Source: Rhinopithecus roxellana
Lineage: Eukaryota; Chordata; Mammalia; Primates; Cercopithecidae
Assembly (NCBI RefSeq): GCF_007565055.1
Contig: NC_044550.1
Span: forward strand, 90,077,674 to 90,141,673
Reading direction: 5' to 3'
Length of the DNA: 64,000 bases
This document shows positions 46,879 to 59,487 of this stretch, piece by piece; the first letter of the stretch is position 1, and each line of letters starts with the position of its first letter. A program made the position numbers and the translations under genes. Below the pieces are notes generated by a model. It did no database searches. It saw only the letters and a list, made by a program, of their open reading frames with translations, and was not told where the DNA came from.

Positions 46879-49473
46879 GCAATTTTAAACAGTTCCGATA
46901 CAGGAACAGGAAAGGCAGATTTGTTCTGGGTGAGGGATTTACTTGTCGAGTGTGACATAAATGCAAGTGGATTAAGGGTGTTGGCAAAAGATTAGCCTAA
47001 GTGGAAAGAAAGTGAGGACAGCAGGGAAAAAAAAAAGCATGTTTAAGGGCCCTTGAATAGCACGACATTGTAGGAGATGGAGACTAAAAGAACTGGGATA
47101 ATAGGCATGGTAATAAGAGAGAAAGATAATATAGGGTAAGATTTCAGAGGCGTAGTAATCCTAAATGATGGCAAATTTGGCATGACAACTATAGATGTAC
47201 AGAGGAGAAATTAAGTGAATGCCAATTAGAAGGAAACAGACGTTATATACGTAATTTACATGGACATCTGAACCATGTGCCAACATTCTAAATACATTTT
47301 GGAAGATAACCAATTTGAAAGCCACAATGAGTGGTAGAGAATTACGGAAGAGTTTTAAATAAAAGGAGGAGGTAGCAGTGATCTGGAGGAAGCAGTTGAG
47401 AGTAGAATGTAGACAAGGGTATTTATTAAAGGGTGGCTTGTCACTGGAGAGGCCCAGGTTTCAGCTAATGGCAAGGAGGTTGAAGGATAATTCTGAATAT
47501 AAGGTAGAAGAAAGGTATTGTGAGATTACATCAGTGCCACTTGGGGCAGGGGAGAGGAGGGAGCGCTTTTCCAAACTTTATTCCCCAGTGAGTCCCCACT
47601 TAAGCCCTGAGAGTCAAGCCAGCCATGTGTCTCTCTTAATACAACTCTTCCCCTTCCCCTGTAATTCCCAGGTCTAAGCTAAAGAAAGAGGAAAGTTTCT
47701 GTTATGATTATGATTGACAGATACAGATATTTAGATTAGAGCATTATGACCTTCTTGTGAATGAAAATGATCAAAGGAATTTTTATTGTGGAAGAGAGAC
47801 TAGAAATCATGAGAAGAGCCCTGGTTTCACCAGGGGTGGAACTACCCATAGCAACAGTGCAGGGGAAAGAATCCAGATGTTTTCTACTTTTGACCTTTGG
47901 AATTCCACTTCTTAGCATAATGGGTATAGCTTTTTTTGATAGTCATAAATTCACATTTGTTTCTTGCTCACAAGAGATTCAAGATTCTCAAACCATAGTT
48001 GATTAAAACTCATGGGAATATTATTAGAAGATGCATAGAATCAAAATTAATAATGATTATCATTAGTGAATGTTAGGGGTTACTTTCTTTGATTGAATTC
48101 TAAATAGACTAACCCATGAATATTTTAGCTGTTATTTTCTTGTTGTATTCTTAGATTTGGCAAATGATTATGATTTGAAGCATGCATCATAAGACTCTTT
48201 TGCATATTGAAATGTATATCTGCTTTGAATGGGCTAGAAACAATTATTGATTGAATTTTTGCATACATACAATCTGGCTGGTTGCTTCAGCCTTGCTTAA
48301 GGGGTTCAATTAAGCATTAGGGCACGTTTACTTCCTTTCCTGTTGGTCTTTACTTCCGTCTGCCTGACAGTTGCTCTTTGTACTTCTCATTGTCATCCAT
48401 TTTCTAAACATGTCCAGCTCAGGAGGACTAAATTGCAGTGAACTCCTGTCAGTGCTGATGGACTGGCTGACTTCCAGGCCCTTCTTGTTGGTGATCTTGT
48501 CAAAGCATTACGTGCTGATTATGGTTTATTGATGATGCCTGTGAAACTACTTAAGAGACCAGATGTAGCATCTCTGAGCAGTTGAAGCCTCACAGCTGGT
48601 TAGTATGTTGCACACTACTTCTGCTTTCTAAACTACACGATGCTGTATCACTGACACCATACCTGATAACCCCTTGAAGGACATGCAGTGCGTCTTGGCT
48701 GATTACTTTCTGGTTTCTAGATGCTTCAGCTCACATTACTGCCTAAATAAAAACTTACGGTAACTTTCTGTACTCACTGATATTTTTTTCTTTCAGTAAA
48801 ACAATAGTGTATCTTAAAAATATTTTCTGACTATAAACAAGTTTTCAAAGAATATCTTCATTATAGAACATTGATATATGAGTAACTTAAAAATTGGAAT
48901 CCTTGAATATTTGAATATGTGATGAGGATTGGGATGAGTGGATCATGCTTGCCAATATGTTTGGTCTATTTTATTTTGGTCCCAAAGTTCTTACTTTTAG
49001 GAAAAATATTGACAGAAGGATTATAATCATGAATATTCCAATTTGATCAAGACCCAGAATTTGTTATAAGCATCCTTTGAAATTTTATTTCACTTTTAAG
49101 ACTGAGGTAATACTAATATCCGAAATATCAAGAAGAACTGTGTATGTAATTCTGTTATCAAAATTTTTACCAAGTGCCATTTGAATTTATGTTATTAATA
49201 GAAATAATTGTGAAACAAAAAGTCAGATCTAAAATAAAGTCAACAAAATAACTCCTAAATGAATTCAATTCTGGAATTGAATGTTTCTATTATTTTAATA
49301 TTTTCCAAATGGACACATACTTGCCTAATATTTAACTGTTACTTAACACGACAAGTTTATCTTGTATTGTACTAGCTAGGAATACAATGATAACTATATG
49401 ATTGCTGAAATCTTATGTGTCTTAAAAACAGAGGTGCTTAACTAGAGGATTCATCCAGTAAATTAGTTCCTGA

Positions 49474-49487
49474 CCACTAGATGGAGC
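49474..49487 (+). promoter_or_regulatory. Weak CTCF-like motif
   Basis: CCACTAGATGGAGC fits the CTCF core except A for C at the twelfth position. Candidate only. Confidence 0.3.
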
Positions 49488-51009
49488 TATGCAACCTCTT
49501 GCATTATTAACAGATTTCTTAGAAACTATTTGCTTTCCTTGAAGGGAAAACATTATCCTTGAAAATTTCTGAGGACAGTCTTTTCCCTCCCATTTTAACC
49601 CCATCTTCTATTGATGACTGAAAAATGCCCCATATTCTCTGTATAATGACAAAGCAGCATTACGGTAATGACATGGTAGTGTAATCATTATATTATGTTC
49701 TAGGAAGGAAGTAGATACATCGCCAAGGTCACCCTAGAGTTAATTCAGCCTCTCCACTAATAGTAATAGGTCAATCATGGTGACTTGCTAACAATTCTTT
49801 CTTTTTCTATTCATTGGTTCAAGACACAACTCATTAACTTCATCTATTTGAATTGTAGACCACAGTTTGCTTCTAGGATTTAGGAGGCTATGGAAATGTG
49901 ATTACACTTGGAGCGAGTGCATAAACCACTAACAGTGTAGCAAGTATAAATAATAGTTTTTCTTTTCATTTTATCAGTTACCCATCATGATTAACTTAGT
50001 AAATAATCTATAGGTCTTTTTGGCCCTGGAGGAATGCGTCTCACCCCTAAACAATGATTAGCATTGCATGTGAAAAACTTAAGTATAATTACAATCTTGT
50101 GCTACTTAATGTTTATCTTTCCTTGTAAAGAAAGACATTTCATTTTGATATAAGCAGTTATTTCACTATTTTGGTTTTCACCCTAAATTTAACCAGCAAA
50201 AATTAAAAAAAAAAAAATTCCTTAAATATTTCATTGTTCTCCCTCGTAGTGAACTATAATACTATGCACAAAATAGCTATTTAATAAGTTCTTGTTAGAT
50301 AAATGAAAGATTCATGACACCATGATTATAATGTATACTATGGGAGCAGTGCAATTTCATTTTTGTCTTTTACCCTTGTCCAAATTTCAGTTTATTAAAT
50401 TATCATAAAACTTCAAGTAACAAATATGTTTTAAATATTTAGATATGGTATTCCATATGTAAGACAGATTTTTGGATGCTGAAATAATAATTTAAAACCC
50501 TAGACGCCACTGTGTTCCCTATTGATTCGGGTATTTAAGTAAGAGATTTCTGGACTGGAGTCACTTTAATCAAAGATCTTTATTTTGAATCTAAGGTCAT
50601 ACGGAAATTGGTAAATGAAGCAGTTAATTGTCAATCAAATATTTTTGATAGAGAATATTTGTGAAGAAAGGCATAATCAGAACATTTTTAAGAAAACCAG
50701 CTGTTTTTGGTGGTGGAGGGGCAGAAACTGGAAGGATGCTTCACACTGCTCTTTGCTTCTAAAATGAGGCAGTTCTGGAAAACCATAGATAAAGAACCAT
50801 CCATTAATCTCTCTTGGCATTCAAGCTAACCTGATACAAACATAGGAAATAAAATGAGTCGATTTTACCTCTGGGAGTAAATACAACCTCAATTTCCCTT
50901 CAGCCTGTAAAAAGCTTCTGAGAAATGTAATGATACCTGGGTTAACAGAAAGGAAGCACATTCAAATTTATATGTTTCATGTGCAAAATGATATTCCTTT
51001 GATTTTAAC

Positions 51010-51400
51010 AGCAAGCCAAATTAACAACAGAAAATTCAGAAAACACAAAAATTGTAAATGAGAAAATAGGAATGACCCGTAATTCCATCACCCAAAGAAG
51101 ACAACTTGGAGGGTTGTATATGTGTGTTCATATATGCATGGGTCTCTACTGACTATGCTTACCTAATTTGCTTTTGGTTTTCTTTCCTGTAACATACAGA
51201 AAGTCTTTTTAAATATCTCTGAATCTTCTAAAATATGATTTTAGTAATTGCCTATAATTCTAGTGTATGGATGTACAATAATAATTTGGCCAGGAATATA
51301 TTTTGGACCTTTAGATGATTTCTTAATCTTGATTATTGTAATCAATGTTATAATTTTTAATATGAGTTGATGTATGGTGAAAGTCTGTCTCAGAATAATT
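51010..51400 (-). mobile_element. Old L1-type fragment (probable)
   Basis: 'aaaataggaatgacccgtaa', 'ttccatcacccaaagaagac' and 'tagtgtatggatgtacaata' resemble the antisense 3' region of mammalian L1s. Strongly decayed, boundaries approximate. Confidence 0.4.
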
Positions 51401-52019
51401 TTCTATATATTTATTATCATATGCTTACATGGTAAATATTTATACATATTATAAACCATATATATATTTTTTATTACTGATTTTTAGCATGTAAAAAGGG
51501 AAGGCTTGTACAGCAACCCAGGCTTTCTATTGACAAAACATGAGGGAAACAATAGGGTGGATGAAGAGTTTGTTTAGTTGTATTTTTGATATAGTTGGCA
51601 GGAATATGTAAAGATTGTATCTATCTATACTTTCCTAGGTCCTTGAACTCCTGATTTCTGAGGAGAACCTAAATGCAAAATAATGTTCTCCAAAGCAATC
51701 ACATTTGTAATCAATATCAAGGCAGGGTATATTATAGCAGTGAGTAAAAGAATTAATGTACAGGCACAGATGCCACTCCCAGCAGGCCTGCTGACAGTAA
51801 GCATTTTACTAATTTTCTCTATTTGGCCATAATTTCACTCAAGGTCCCATTTGTAGTAAAGCTCAAGTAAACTTAACAACTTACTCTAGAAATGCAGTGA
51901 AAATGATAAGCAAAGTGCTATTGTGCTCACCAACATGGTGCTACCAAGCAGCTGTCACACGCTGGTTTTTCATTACATACAAACGATTTTGTCACTTTCT
52001 AAAGGAGAATTTTCATCTA

Positions 52020-53100
52020 TACCTTTTCATTTTCACTTTTTATTTTAAAACAATTTTAAACTTACAGAAAACTTGCAAGGATAGTGTGAAGGATGAATAC
52101 CCATAACCCAGATTGATGACATTTGACCATACTTGTTTTATTGTATATTCTCCTTCCCTTCCTTCTTTCCTTCCTACTTAGCTACATCTATGTATCTGGC
52201 AGGAATATAACTAAGAGATGCTATGTTCTTATTACACTTTATCCTATATTATTTTATAGGTTGTTATAATATCAATATTCTCATTACTGGTGATTTTTAA
52301 CTCTTATTTGTTGATTAAAGTGATACCTCAAGGCAAAGTTACTATTTTTCTTTTGTAGTGAATCATTACTTTGATAAAATTAATCATTTTATCAAAAGAC
52401 ACTTTGAAAGTATATAAGTTTCACTTTCCTAATCATACTTTTACCTACTAGTTTTGGCATCCACTGAGGATCCTTGACTGAAATTGCTGTTCCTATGATT
52501 TTTGCCAGGTGGTGATTTTTTAACTCCATTACTCTATACTTACATAAAACACTAACAATATCATTTTTTATTTTGCTGCTAAATTGCTGCAAATCTGGCT
52601 AAAGCCACTTTAGACTGGTTTTGGTGTCATATTTTGACATTTCCCTTCTGTGAGGATAAAATATTACTTTCCAGCACATCAATATGTTCTAGGTTTGTTT
52701 GTATTTGTCTTGCACCAGTCTCTGTGTCAGCCATTTCTTTAATGAGTCCTGGTTCTTGTTAGTGGAGAATGGTCTTGGAAACCAAAATATTATAAGCTAG
52801 ATGTGCTTATTGCCACTTGAGTTTACTGCTTCTTAGTACCACTGGGTGGGCTAATTTAAAAAAATAATATATATGTGGTGTATGTCTATGAACATATACA
52901 TGCATACACATTTGTATACACACATTTACATCTATGCTTCTGTCTCACACCTTAAATTCATACCAATGCCACAAGTTTACATCAATACCTCCAGTTCTAA
53001 TCCAAACTCAGAATTCACTCTGGCATCTCTTTTCCGTACTTGTAGTTCTCTTTTCTGACAATGAGGAACTTGGTTTCTATTTGCTTATTTTCTCAACACC
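52020..53100. mobile_element. Ancient LINE-1-like noncoding region (tentative)
   Basis: 'ttattttaaaacaattttaaactta', 'cttctgtgaggataaaata', 'gttagtggagaatggtcttg' and a TATA/CA patch (52861-52925) follow the order of a widespread old L1M noncoding segment. A small hairpin (tttgataaaat, 5-base loop) lies at 52370-52396. Family and orientation not resolved. Confidence 0.35.
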
Positions 53101-54224
53101 CACATTATAAATCAATCTCAATGATCACCCAGAGCTGCTGACAAAAACCCAGCATGGCTGTCGTTTTGCAGAGGTCCTCAATTTGCTCTCTCAGCTGCCT
53201 CCAACAATAGTACTGGGGGAGGCACAAGACAAAGGGATGAAGAATAGAAGTGAAAGATCCCTGATGGCTTTTTGACTATATTATTCAAAGAAGGAAGGAA
53301 GGAAGAAAGGAAAAGAGTCTAAATATTTTAATGTATAAATAATTTGATCAGAAAAAAATCCTTTACTGTTAGCTTTCTTTGAGTAGTTTTAATTCAATCA
53401 AACAAGAAATATATGTAACATTTGAAAAAAATAATCTCAAAGAGCATGATTCAGGTCTTTGATAAATAGCAAAGGCCAATGTCATGTGAAATGATCTGAG
53501 AATTCATGCAGTTTATCTCCAAATCATGATTTTTCCCTTTATGATTTGATCATGGCTGCATAAAACTCTAGGGGTAGATGGCTGGCATACATAGGTTTAT
53601 TCTTAATTCATTTTGATGTGGTCAATTTTGTTTAAATGATATTCAAGCATTAATGTTAAATATCCAGGATACAGACTTTTGATTTTTTGAGTTTATTCAC
53701 TCAGGAATATGAGGTTCTTTCACAGAATATCAAAGATATCCACAACATTTTCATTTGATTCCCAGCTGAAAGAACATAATGAAATTAAAGTCATCTTTCC
53801 TATTCCTTAATAAATGCTATGAATTGAAATTGAGAGCTAATAACTGAAGTGCCTAACTTCTGAGCATTTAGCAGAGTTACTCACGAAATTCTTCAGTGGC
53901 ACAGAGGAGCTGAATGCAAAGGAAGAGAAGCTTAAACACAAAAAACGTAGTGAAAATTGAATTTTCTTTTGTAAGAATATTGTACACAGGACTGAGTTAT
54001 GTCAAGAAAAAATGTTTTGCAGTGAAATTAAGTTATTGACATTATGTTAGAAGGCTACAATGAATGGGATGTAGACCTGCATATGTTACATTTTCTTGTC
54101 TGATTACTTACAAAGTTTCAGTCACAAACAATCTGTCTTCTTGTATTACCAATGTTTCAAGCAAAGAAGATTAGATGTTATGCATTGGTATTGTCATACA
54201 GTTGTGAAATGGACAGATTTGTGT

Positions 54225-54480
54225 ATTTATTCAACAAACATTTATTGAATGCCTACTATGTTTTAGGCATTATTCTACTTCCTTACAGTACAGTGATAAA
54301 TAAGATACCAGTGACAAATAAAGTGAATGAGATAAGTGATATTTAATCCTTGCCCTCAAAGCTCTTACATAAGGGGGAAGCAGACAATGAACACATTAAG
54401 TATAAATATACACACATAAAATATTACAGATAATGTTAAGTTTCACTATGGAAAATAAAAGAGAGTAATGGGACAGACTC
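54225..54480 (+). mobile_element. L2 3' end
   Basis: 'ttattcaacaaacatttattgaatgcctactatg', 'gtgataaataagataccagt', 'cttgccctcaaagctcttac' match the L2/LINE2 3' terminal region, plus strand. Confidence 0.75.
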
Positions 54481-54544
54481 AAGGTAGGTGCTAGTCTATT
54501 GAGAAACACTAGCCACTGCAGAGTAATTATAAAACTTTACATGT

Positions 54545-54710
54545 TAGAACAGTAAAAACTTGAGACATTGTTATTCCCACTCCATCTTTTTGCAAATACT
54601 AAACCTGAATTCCACAGAACTTGAGACTTGCCTAAGGTCCCATGGTTTTTGATGTTCTTGCTGGGATTTGAGTTCTAGTGTCTAGTAGACCGTTAGTCGC
54701 AGTCACTATG
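54545..54710 (+). mobile_element. MIR fragment
   Basis: 'ttgttattcccactccatct', 'gagacttgcctaaggtccca', 'ctgggatttgagttctagtg' follow the MIR core and 3' order. Confidence 0.6.
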
Positions 54711-56420
54711 TGATATCCTGGAAATGTACTAGAAATGGAGCCACTCACTTTCATGTAGCTCCTTGTGATCCAGACACGATCCATATTTTTAAATTTAGCT
54801 CCTGATTTTTTTATCGTTATTAAATTACTACTCGTACATAGTTGTAGATGACAAATTCTTATCATTATATAGTACTATGTATTCTAATAATATTTTCAAC
54901 AAAATAAAATAACAAAAATAGTAGTCTCTGTCCCCATCTCTTCCAATTCCTGATTCCTATTTCTAGAGGCAATCGTGTTTTGTTTTTGCCAAGGTTTCTT
55001 CTAGAATGTACTTCCATATAGCTAAAGAATATGCCATATTTCTATTTCTTGGTTTTCCATTTTTTGTACCTAACAGTTTCATTAAACAGGCCCAATTCCT
55101 GTCATATGATAACAGCAAGACTGAAAACATCTCTGATAGTTTTCTTAAATTTACTTGGTGGAGCTAGTATTCTCCTTGATCTTAGATAAAATTTAGGATA
55201 ATCTTTTGGCCAATTTTGTTAAAAAAAACCCCGTACATTCAGTAATTAATATTCCTGTTCTAAACAATGGTAAAATATTTAATGTCGAGGCATGCATGCT
55301 TTTCTCCTCCTGCCTACATTTGTGGTAGGCTGTCAGCTTGCACAGTTTTGCACAAAGGAGGAGACTTGGATTCTTGGATCTCCATTTCTACTTCTATGAG
55401 ATTCTATGCTTCTCCTTAATTTGCTAACCCTTGAAAGTCAAATCTTGTGGTGGAAATGAGAGCAGAGAGGGGTTTTCTAGGCTATTCACAATATGAGATG
55501 GCGTACTTCCACTCTGGGGAAGATATACATTGACCTGTTCTCTTGTAAGATCATTTTGTGGATTCTTTTGACATCTATCCTGATTGAAATTCCCTCACCA
55601 CCAGTTCCTGGAAATTCAGAGTCACCTTTCTATTGGAGACTTCATTTTTCAACTCATCCAACTGACTGGATATAACATATCTAGCCCTAATTATGGGCCA
55701 CATCTGGTCTGCAGTAACCAGCCATGCATTGTGTATCCTGACAAACTCTGAGAGCGTAGGCAGTCTTCTGACTGAAGGACTTGTCTTGCACAAAGGTTGG
55801 GTTTTTCCTCTATGCTAGTGGCAAGGGGCAACACTACTTCTCCCCTCACATAGGGAAGAACATGGGACTCACAGTTATCATTAAATCTCTCCCCACATCC
55901 TTGCCTCTCCTTCTCGCCCAACTCATTTCCTTGCCTCTCCATTTGTATTTATGGACTGCAGTTAGATATTCAACTAAGTGTTGGCAACTTATTTTCAACC
56001 ACATTTTGGAATATTTGGCACATTATTTGGGGATCTCAGCTCAAATGACTACTTAAAAGTTTCATTTGTAACATTTGATTGCAAATATTTCTGCTGATTT
56101 CCTTCTATGAAAGATGAAAATATAGCTCCCTTCTTCATCTCCTTTTTACTACATTTTTCCCTTGCTTCCATCTTCTTGAAATAATTATATTGTGTTTTGG
56201 GTTGAATCAATATTTGGTGTACACATTATAGTGATTATAAATATTTACAGCTGAGTCACAACTTTTACAGTTTTTTTTTTTTTTTAAATCCCATGCAGTT
56301 TTTCTTTGATTGGCTTTCTTTTTAAAATTGTTATGCACCTATCACTAAATCTAAACCATTCCATCTAAGTTGCAAACATTGCTTTAATGTGTTAAAAAAT
56401 CAGGAAAAGATATTAATTTT

Positions 56421-56797
56421 AGTTGCTGTGGATGAACTCTAGCCTAGCTTAATAGGCAGACAAGAGGGCAATCCTAATTTAGGAGTATGCTTCTGTAACA
56501 ATAACTGAGTCTTGGCCAATCCCAGTGGCCATAGTTAAACCACTCAGAGACTGAGTGTTCAAAATGTGTTCAAATAAGGCAAACACCAACCTGTATCCAA
56601 TCCAGCTGTTTCTGTACTTCATTGCTGATTTCTGTACGTCATTTCCCTTTTTTTGGCCTATAAATCTTTTTCCACCACGTGGCTGTGCTGGAGTCTCTGT
56701 GACTCTGCTGTGATTCTGGGGGCTGCTCAATTTCTGAATCATTCATTGCTCAATTAAATGCCTTAAAATGTAATTCAGCTGAAGTTTTTCTTTTATT
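56421..56797 (+). mobile_element. ERV1-type solo LTR, plus orientation
   Basis: Contains TATAAA at 56659-56664, 'ccaccacgtggctgtgctgg', and 'tgctcaattaaatgccttaa' as a polyadenylation-like region, ending near 'gctgaagtttttctttta'. This arrangement fits a complete short ERV1 LTR of about 380 bp. The first about 229 bp recur inverted at 57385-57612. Exact family and ends not certain. Confidence 0.65.
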
Positions 56798-57003
56798 AAT
56801 ACTCATGCACCATTTGGACTGCTTTCTCTTAATTCTGCTTCAGAACTGTGGCCTGGGACTTCTCATAATGACCATTGCTGGGATTCTTTCTTCTGCATTG
56901 GAGTTCTCAAATCCTGAAGCTTGATATTACTTTTTGTTGGTTTATTCATTAATTTGTGGGTGAGAGTTTTATTTTTGAGATCTTGTGGTCTGAAAATGTC
57001 TTC

Positions 57004-57907
57004 TGAAAGGAAAATAAATCTTAGGACCCTAAAATCACTAAGCCAAGGGAGAAGTCAAGCTGGGAATTACATCAGGTAAACTGGCCTTCCATTTTAATTC
57101 TTAAATAATATAGTGAAATGGATAAATAGCTGCATACCTTCCTCATAATTTTCCCACTGGGAAATTCCTTATGGGCCTCAAGATGTTTACCCTAAAACAG
57201 TTGTGTTGAATTTCCCCCGGCAGTGTAAACTAATAGCTTATCTTTATAGGTGTGGAACAGAAAGTCATCCCTCTGCTCACCTGAGACAAATGCATATCTG
57301 ATTGCTTCCTCTGCCCTATTGTTTATGTAAAAATGCAGATTCATGGAGCCAGACTAAATAGTGTATTCGTGAAAAGCTAAATCAAAATGATGTACAGAAA
57401 TCAGCAATGAAGTACAGAAACAGCTGGATTGGATACAGGTTGGTGTTTGCCTTATTTGAACACATTTTGAACACTTAGTCTCTGAGTGGTTTAACTATGG
57501 TCACTGGGATTGGCCAAGACTCAGTTATTGTCACAGGAGCATACTCCTAAATTAGGATTTCACTCTTGTTTGCCTATTAATGAAGTTAGAGTTCATCCAC
57601 AGCAACTAAAATCAAAGACTCAGAAGAATGTAACCTTTTGTCTCTTATCTACCTATGACCTGGAACACGGTCCTCACCCCCAATCCCACTTTGAGTTGCC
57701 CCACCTTACAGGACTGAACTGAACTGATGTATATCTTATACATATTGATTGATCTCTCCCTAATACATATAAAAGCAAGTTGTACCCTGACCACCTTGGA
57801 CTCATGTTGTCAGAACCTCCTGAGGTTTTGTCATGGGTGGGTCCTTAACCTTCGCAAAATAATCTTTCTAAATTGGTTGAGATCTATCGCAGATATTTTG
57901 GGTTCAC
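57004..57907 (+). mobile_element. Second ERV1-type LTR, interrupted by an inverted LTR piece
   Basis: Plus-strand LTR running from about 57004 to gggttcaca at 57907. It has a TATA box TATAAAAG at 57768-57775, then 'accaccttggactcatgttg', 'aacctcctgaggttttgtca' and a degraded polyadenylation signal aaaataat at 57856-57863. Split at 57387-57608 by the inverted fragment. Family of the MER4-related kind by appearance, not confirmed. Confidence 0.6.
57385..57612 (-). mobile_element. Inverted copy of the first 229 bp of the 56421 LTR
   Basis: Reverse complement of 56416-56644 with about a dozen differences, most at one end. It stops exactly before the TATA region of the full copy. Flanked by aaatcaaa at 57379-57386 and 57609-57616, which resembles an 8-bp target duplication. 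Confidence 0.85.
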
Positions 57908-59197
57908 AGTCTTTATTCGATCTTCACATTTGATTGCTAGCATAATTGAAAGACTTTGCTCATTGCCTTCTGGTTGCAGTATACTATGAAGTAGTTTGAT
58001 AACATCCTAATTCTTAATTTTTTGTTCTTCCTTCTTCTCCCATTGATTGTGTTGGTCACTGACTGGGCCCTACCTCTTTAATCTGGCAGTTTGTATCTTC
58101 AGTTCTAGGAAATAACCTTAGAATTACTTGGATAATTCCCCATTCCCCCAACTCCTCTTCTCCTTTACTGTAACATCTAACTTCTTATTAAAACCTCCTT
58201 GACAGGTCTTCTAATTAAAAAAGAAAAAGTTCTCTCCAATTCCCCACATTGTCTTGTTTCTAATGTCTGAGAAATTTCCTCAAATTTTAAGTGTTATAAC
58301 TTTTACTGAAATTTTATTAATGCTATGAGACTAATGTTTTCTAAGAATTTTGGGGGGAAATATTCTCATTTAAAACAAAAACATAGCAATCAATGCTATA
58401 TATATCATATAAATATATATTTATATAACATATAAAGATACATAACATTGAAAGATCTTACTTTCCTATTGTTCCCTGAATAGTTTCTATTTACTCTGGA
58501 TTTTAAATTTTTTATATTATTTTGGTCTCTTTTTTTACAATGGCAAAGGCTCTTTTCAAATCTGTGTCAATCCTTCTTTCTGTTTATACTTAAGCCCAAG
58601 GCACTAAAATGCTGTTTGAAAATTCTGTTTATGCAGGTCATTGGTGGTCTGAGGCACTTTATAGCAGTGTTAGCACTAGGGAACCTGCCAGTTTGATGGG
58701 GGGATTTCTAAATGTGGTATCCATGGATCTTTTCTTTGAGGCTGGTCTGTTTCCCTAGAAAGGATTCTTTAGATTTTCTGACAGTGATGTTGTCATTGTG
58801 GCTCCCACCATTCTCAGAGTCAGTTTGTTAAGACAGGCTATTGTTTCACTGTGTAATAGGTCAATTTCCACTTGATCCCACTTTTTTAAAGCACAGCATT
58901 CCACCTAACCCCAGCACCTTCAGCTGTGCTTTTTGTCTCAGAGTCAAGTCTGTCTACTTCAAGCTCTCTTGAGCGTAAACCTCTGGTCTTCTGTTGTGAT
59001 GAACAGGGAGAACTGCCTGGCTGCATTGAACAGATGAGGGTTTCTTGGACATCTAACCACTACCAACAAAAACTTTCAAACCATTTACTAGGATTTAGTA
59101 GCACTTAAAAGGCTGCCTTCAGAGGTAATTAGGGCCTTCATCACTCCTGTATTCACATTTTAACTTTCAGTTTCTTGATATCACATTTAAAAAAAAA
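57908..59197. other. Unique sequence
   Basis: No exon recognised. AT simple-repeat patch at 58396-58440. Confidence 0.5.
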
Positions 59198-59487
59198 TTT
59201 TTTTTTTTTTGAGACAAGAGTCTGGCTCTGTAGCCCAGGCTGGAGTGCAGTGGTGCAATCTCAGCTCACTGCGATGTCTACCTCCCGGGTTTAAGCGATT
59301 GTCCTCCCTCAGCTCCCCCATGCACTTGGGGCTACAGCACCACCATGGCCAGCAAATTTTCATATTTTTAGTAGAAATAGGGCTTCCCCATATTGACCAG
59401 GCTAGTCTCAAACTCCTGACCTCGTGATCCACCCACCTCGGCCTCCCAAAGTGCTGAGATTACAGACATGAGCCACCGTGCCCAGCT
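59198..59487 (-). mobile_element. AluS-type SINE
   Basis: Minus-strand Alu with poly-T at 59198, 'gagacaagagtctggctctg', 'gcctcccaaagtgctgagat' and 'gagccaccgtgcccagct'. Several small deletions. Confidence 0.9.

Larger units (their letters stand above)
40777..51000. other. 10-kb AT-rich segment without Alu or recognised gene
   Basis: No exon-like frame with a recognisable domain. Contains MIR copies (42090-42200, 42255-42490, 43070-43335), a polypyrimidine tract (46678-46878) and a CTCF-like motif (49474). Purine-rich stretches at 45700-46140 and 47030-47560 could be very old repeat DNA but I cannot name a family. Confidence 0.5.
53101..56415. other. Unique DNA with L2 and MIR relics
   Basis: L2 at 54225-54480 and MIR at 54545-54710 are listed separately. 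A GGAA-rich patch lies at 53291-53312. No exon recognised. Confidence 0.5.

Noticed and set aside
46439..46987. 182-codon minus-strand frame, longest outside the L1s
   Set aside because: Its middle is a Lys/Arg/Glu run translated from the polypyrimidine tract. No domain or splice context.
48410..48532. Short ATG frame starting MSSSGGLNCSELL
   Set aside because: 40 codons, unrecognised, no evidence of an exon. Kept only as part of a region to test for conservation.
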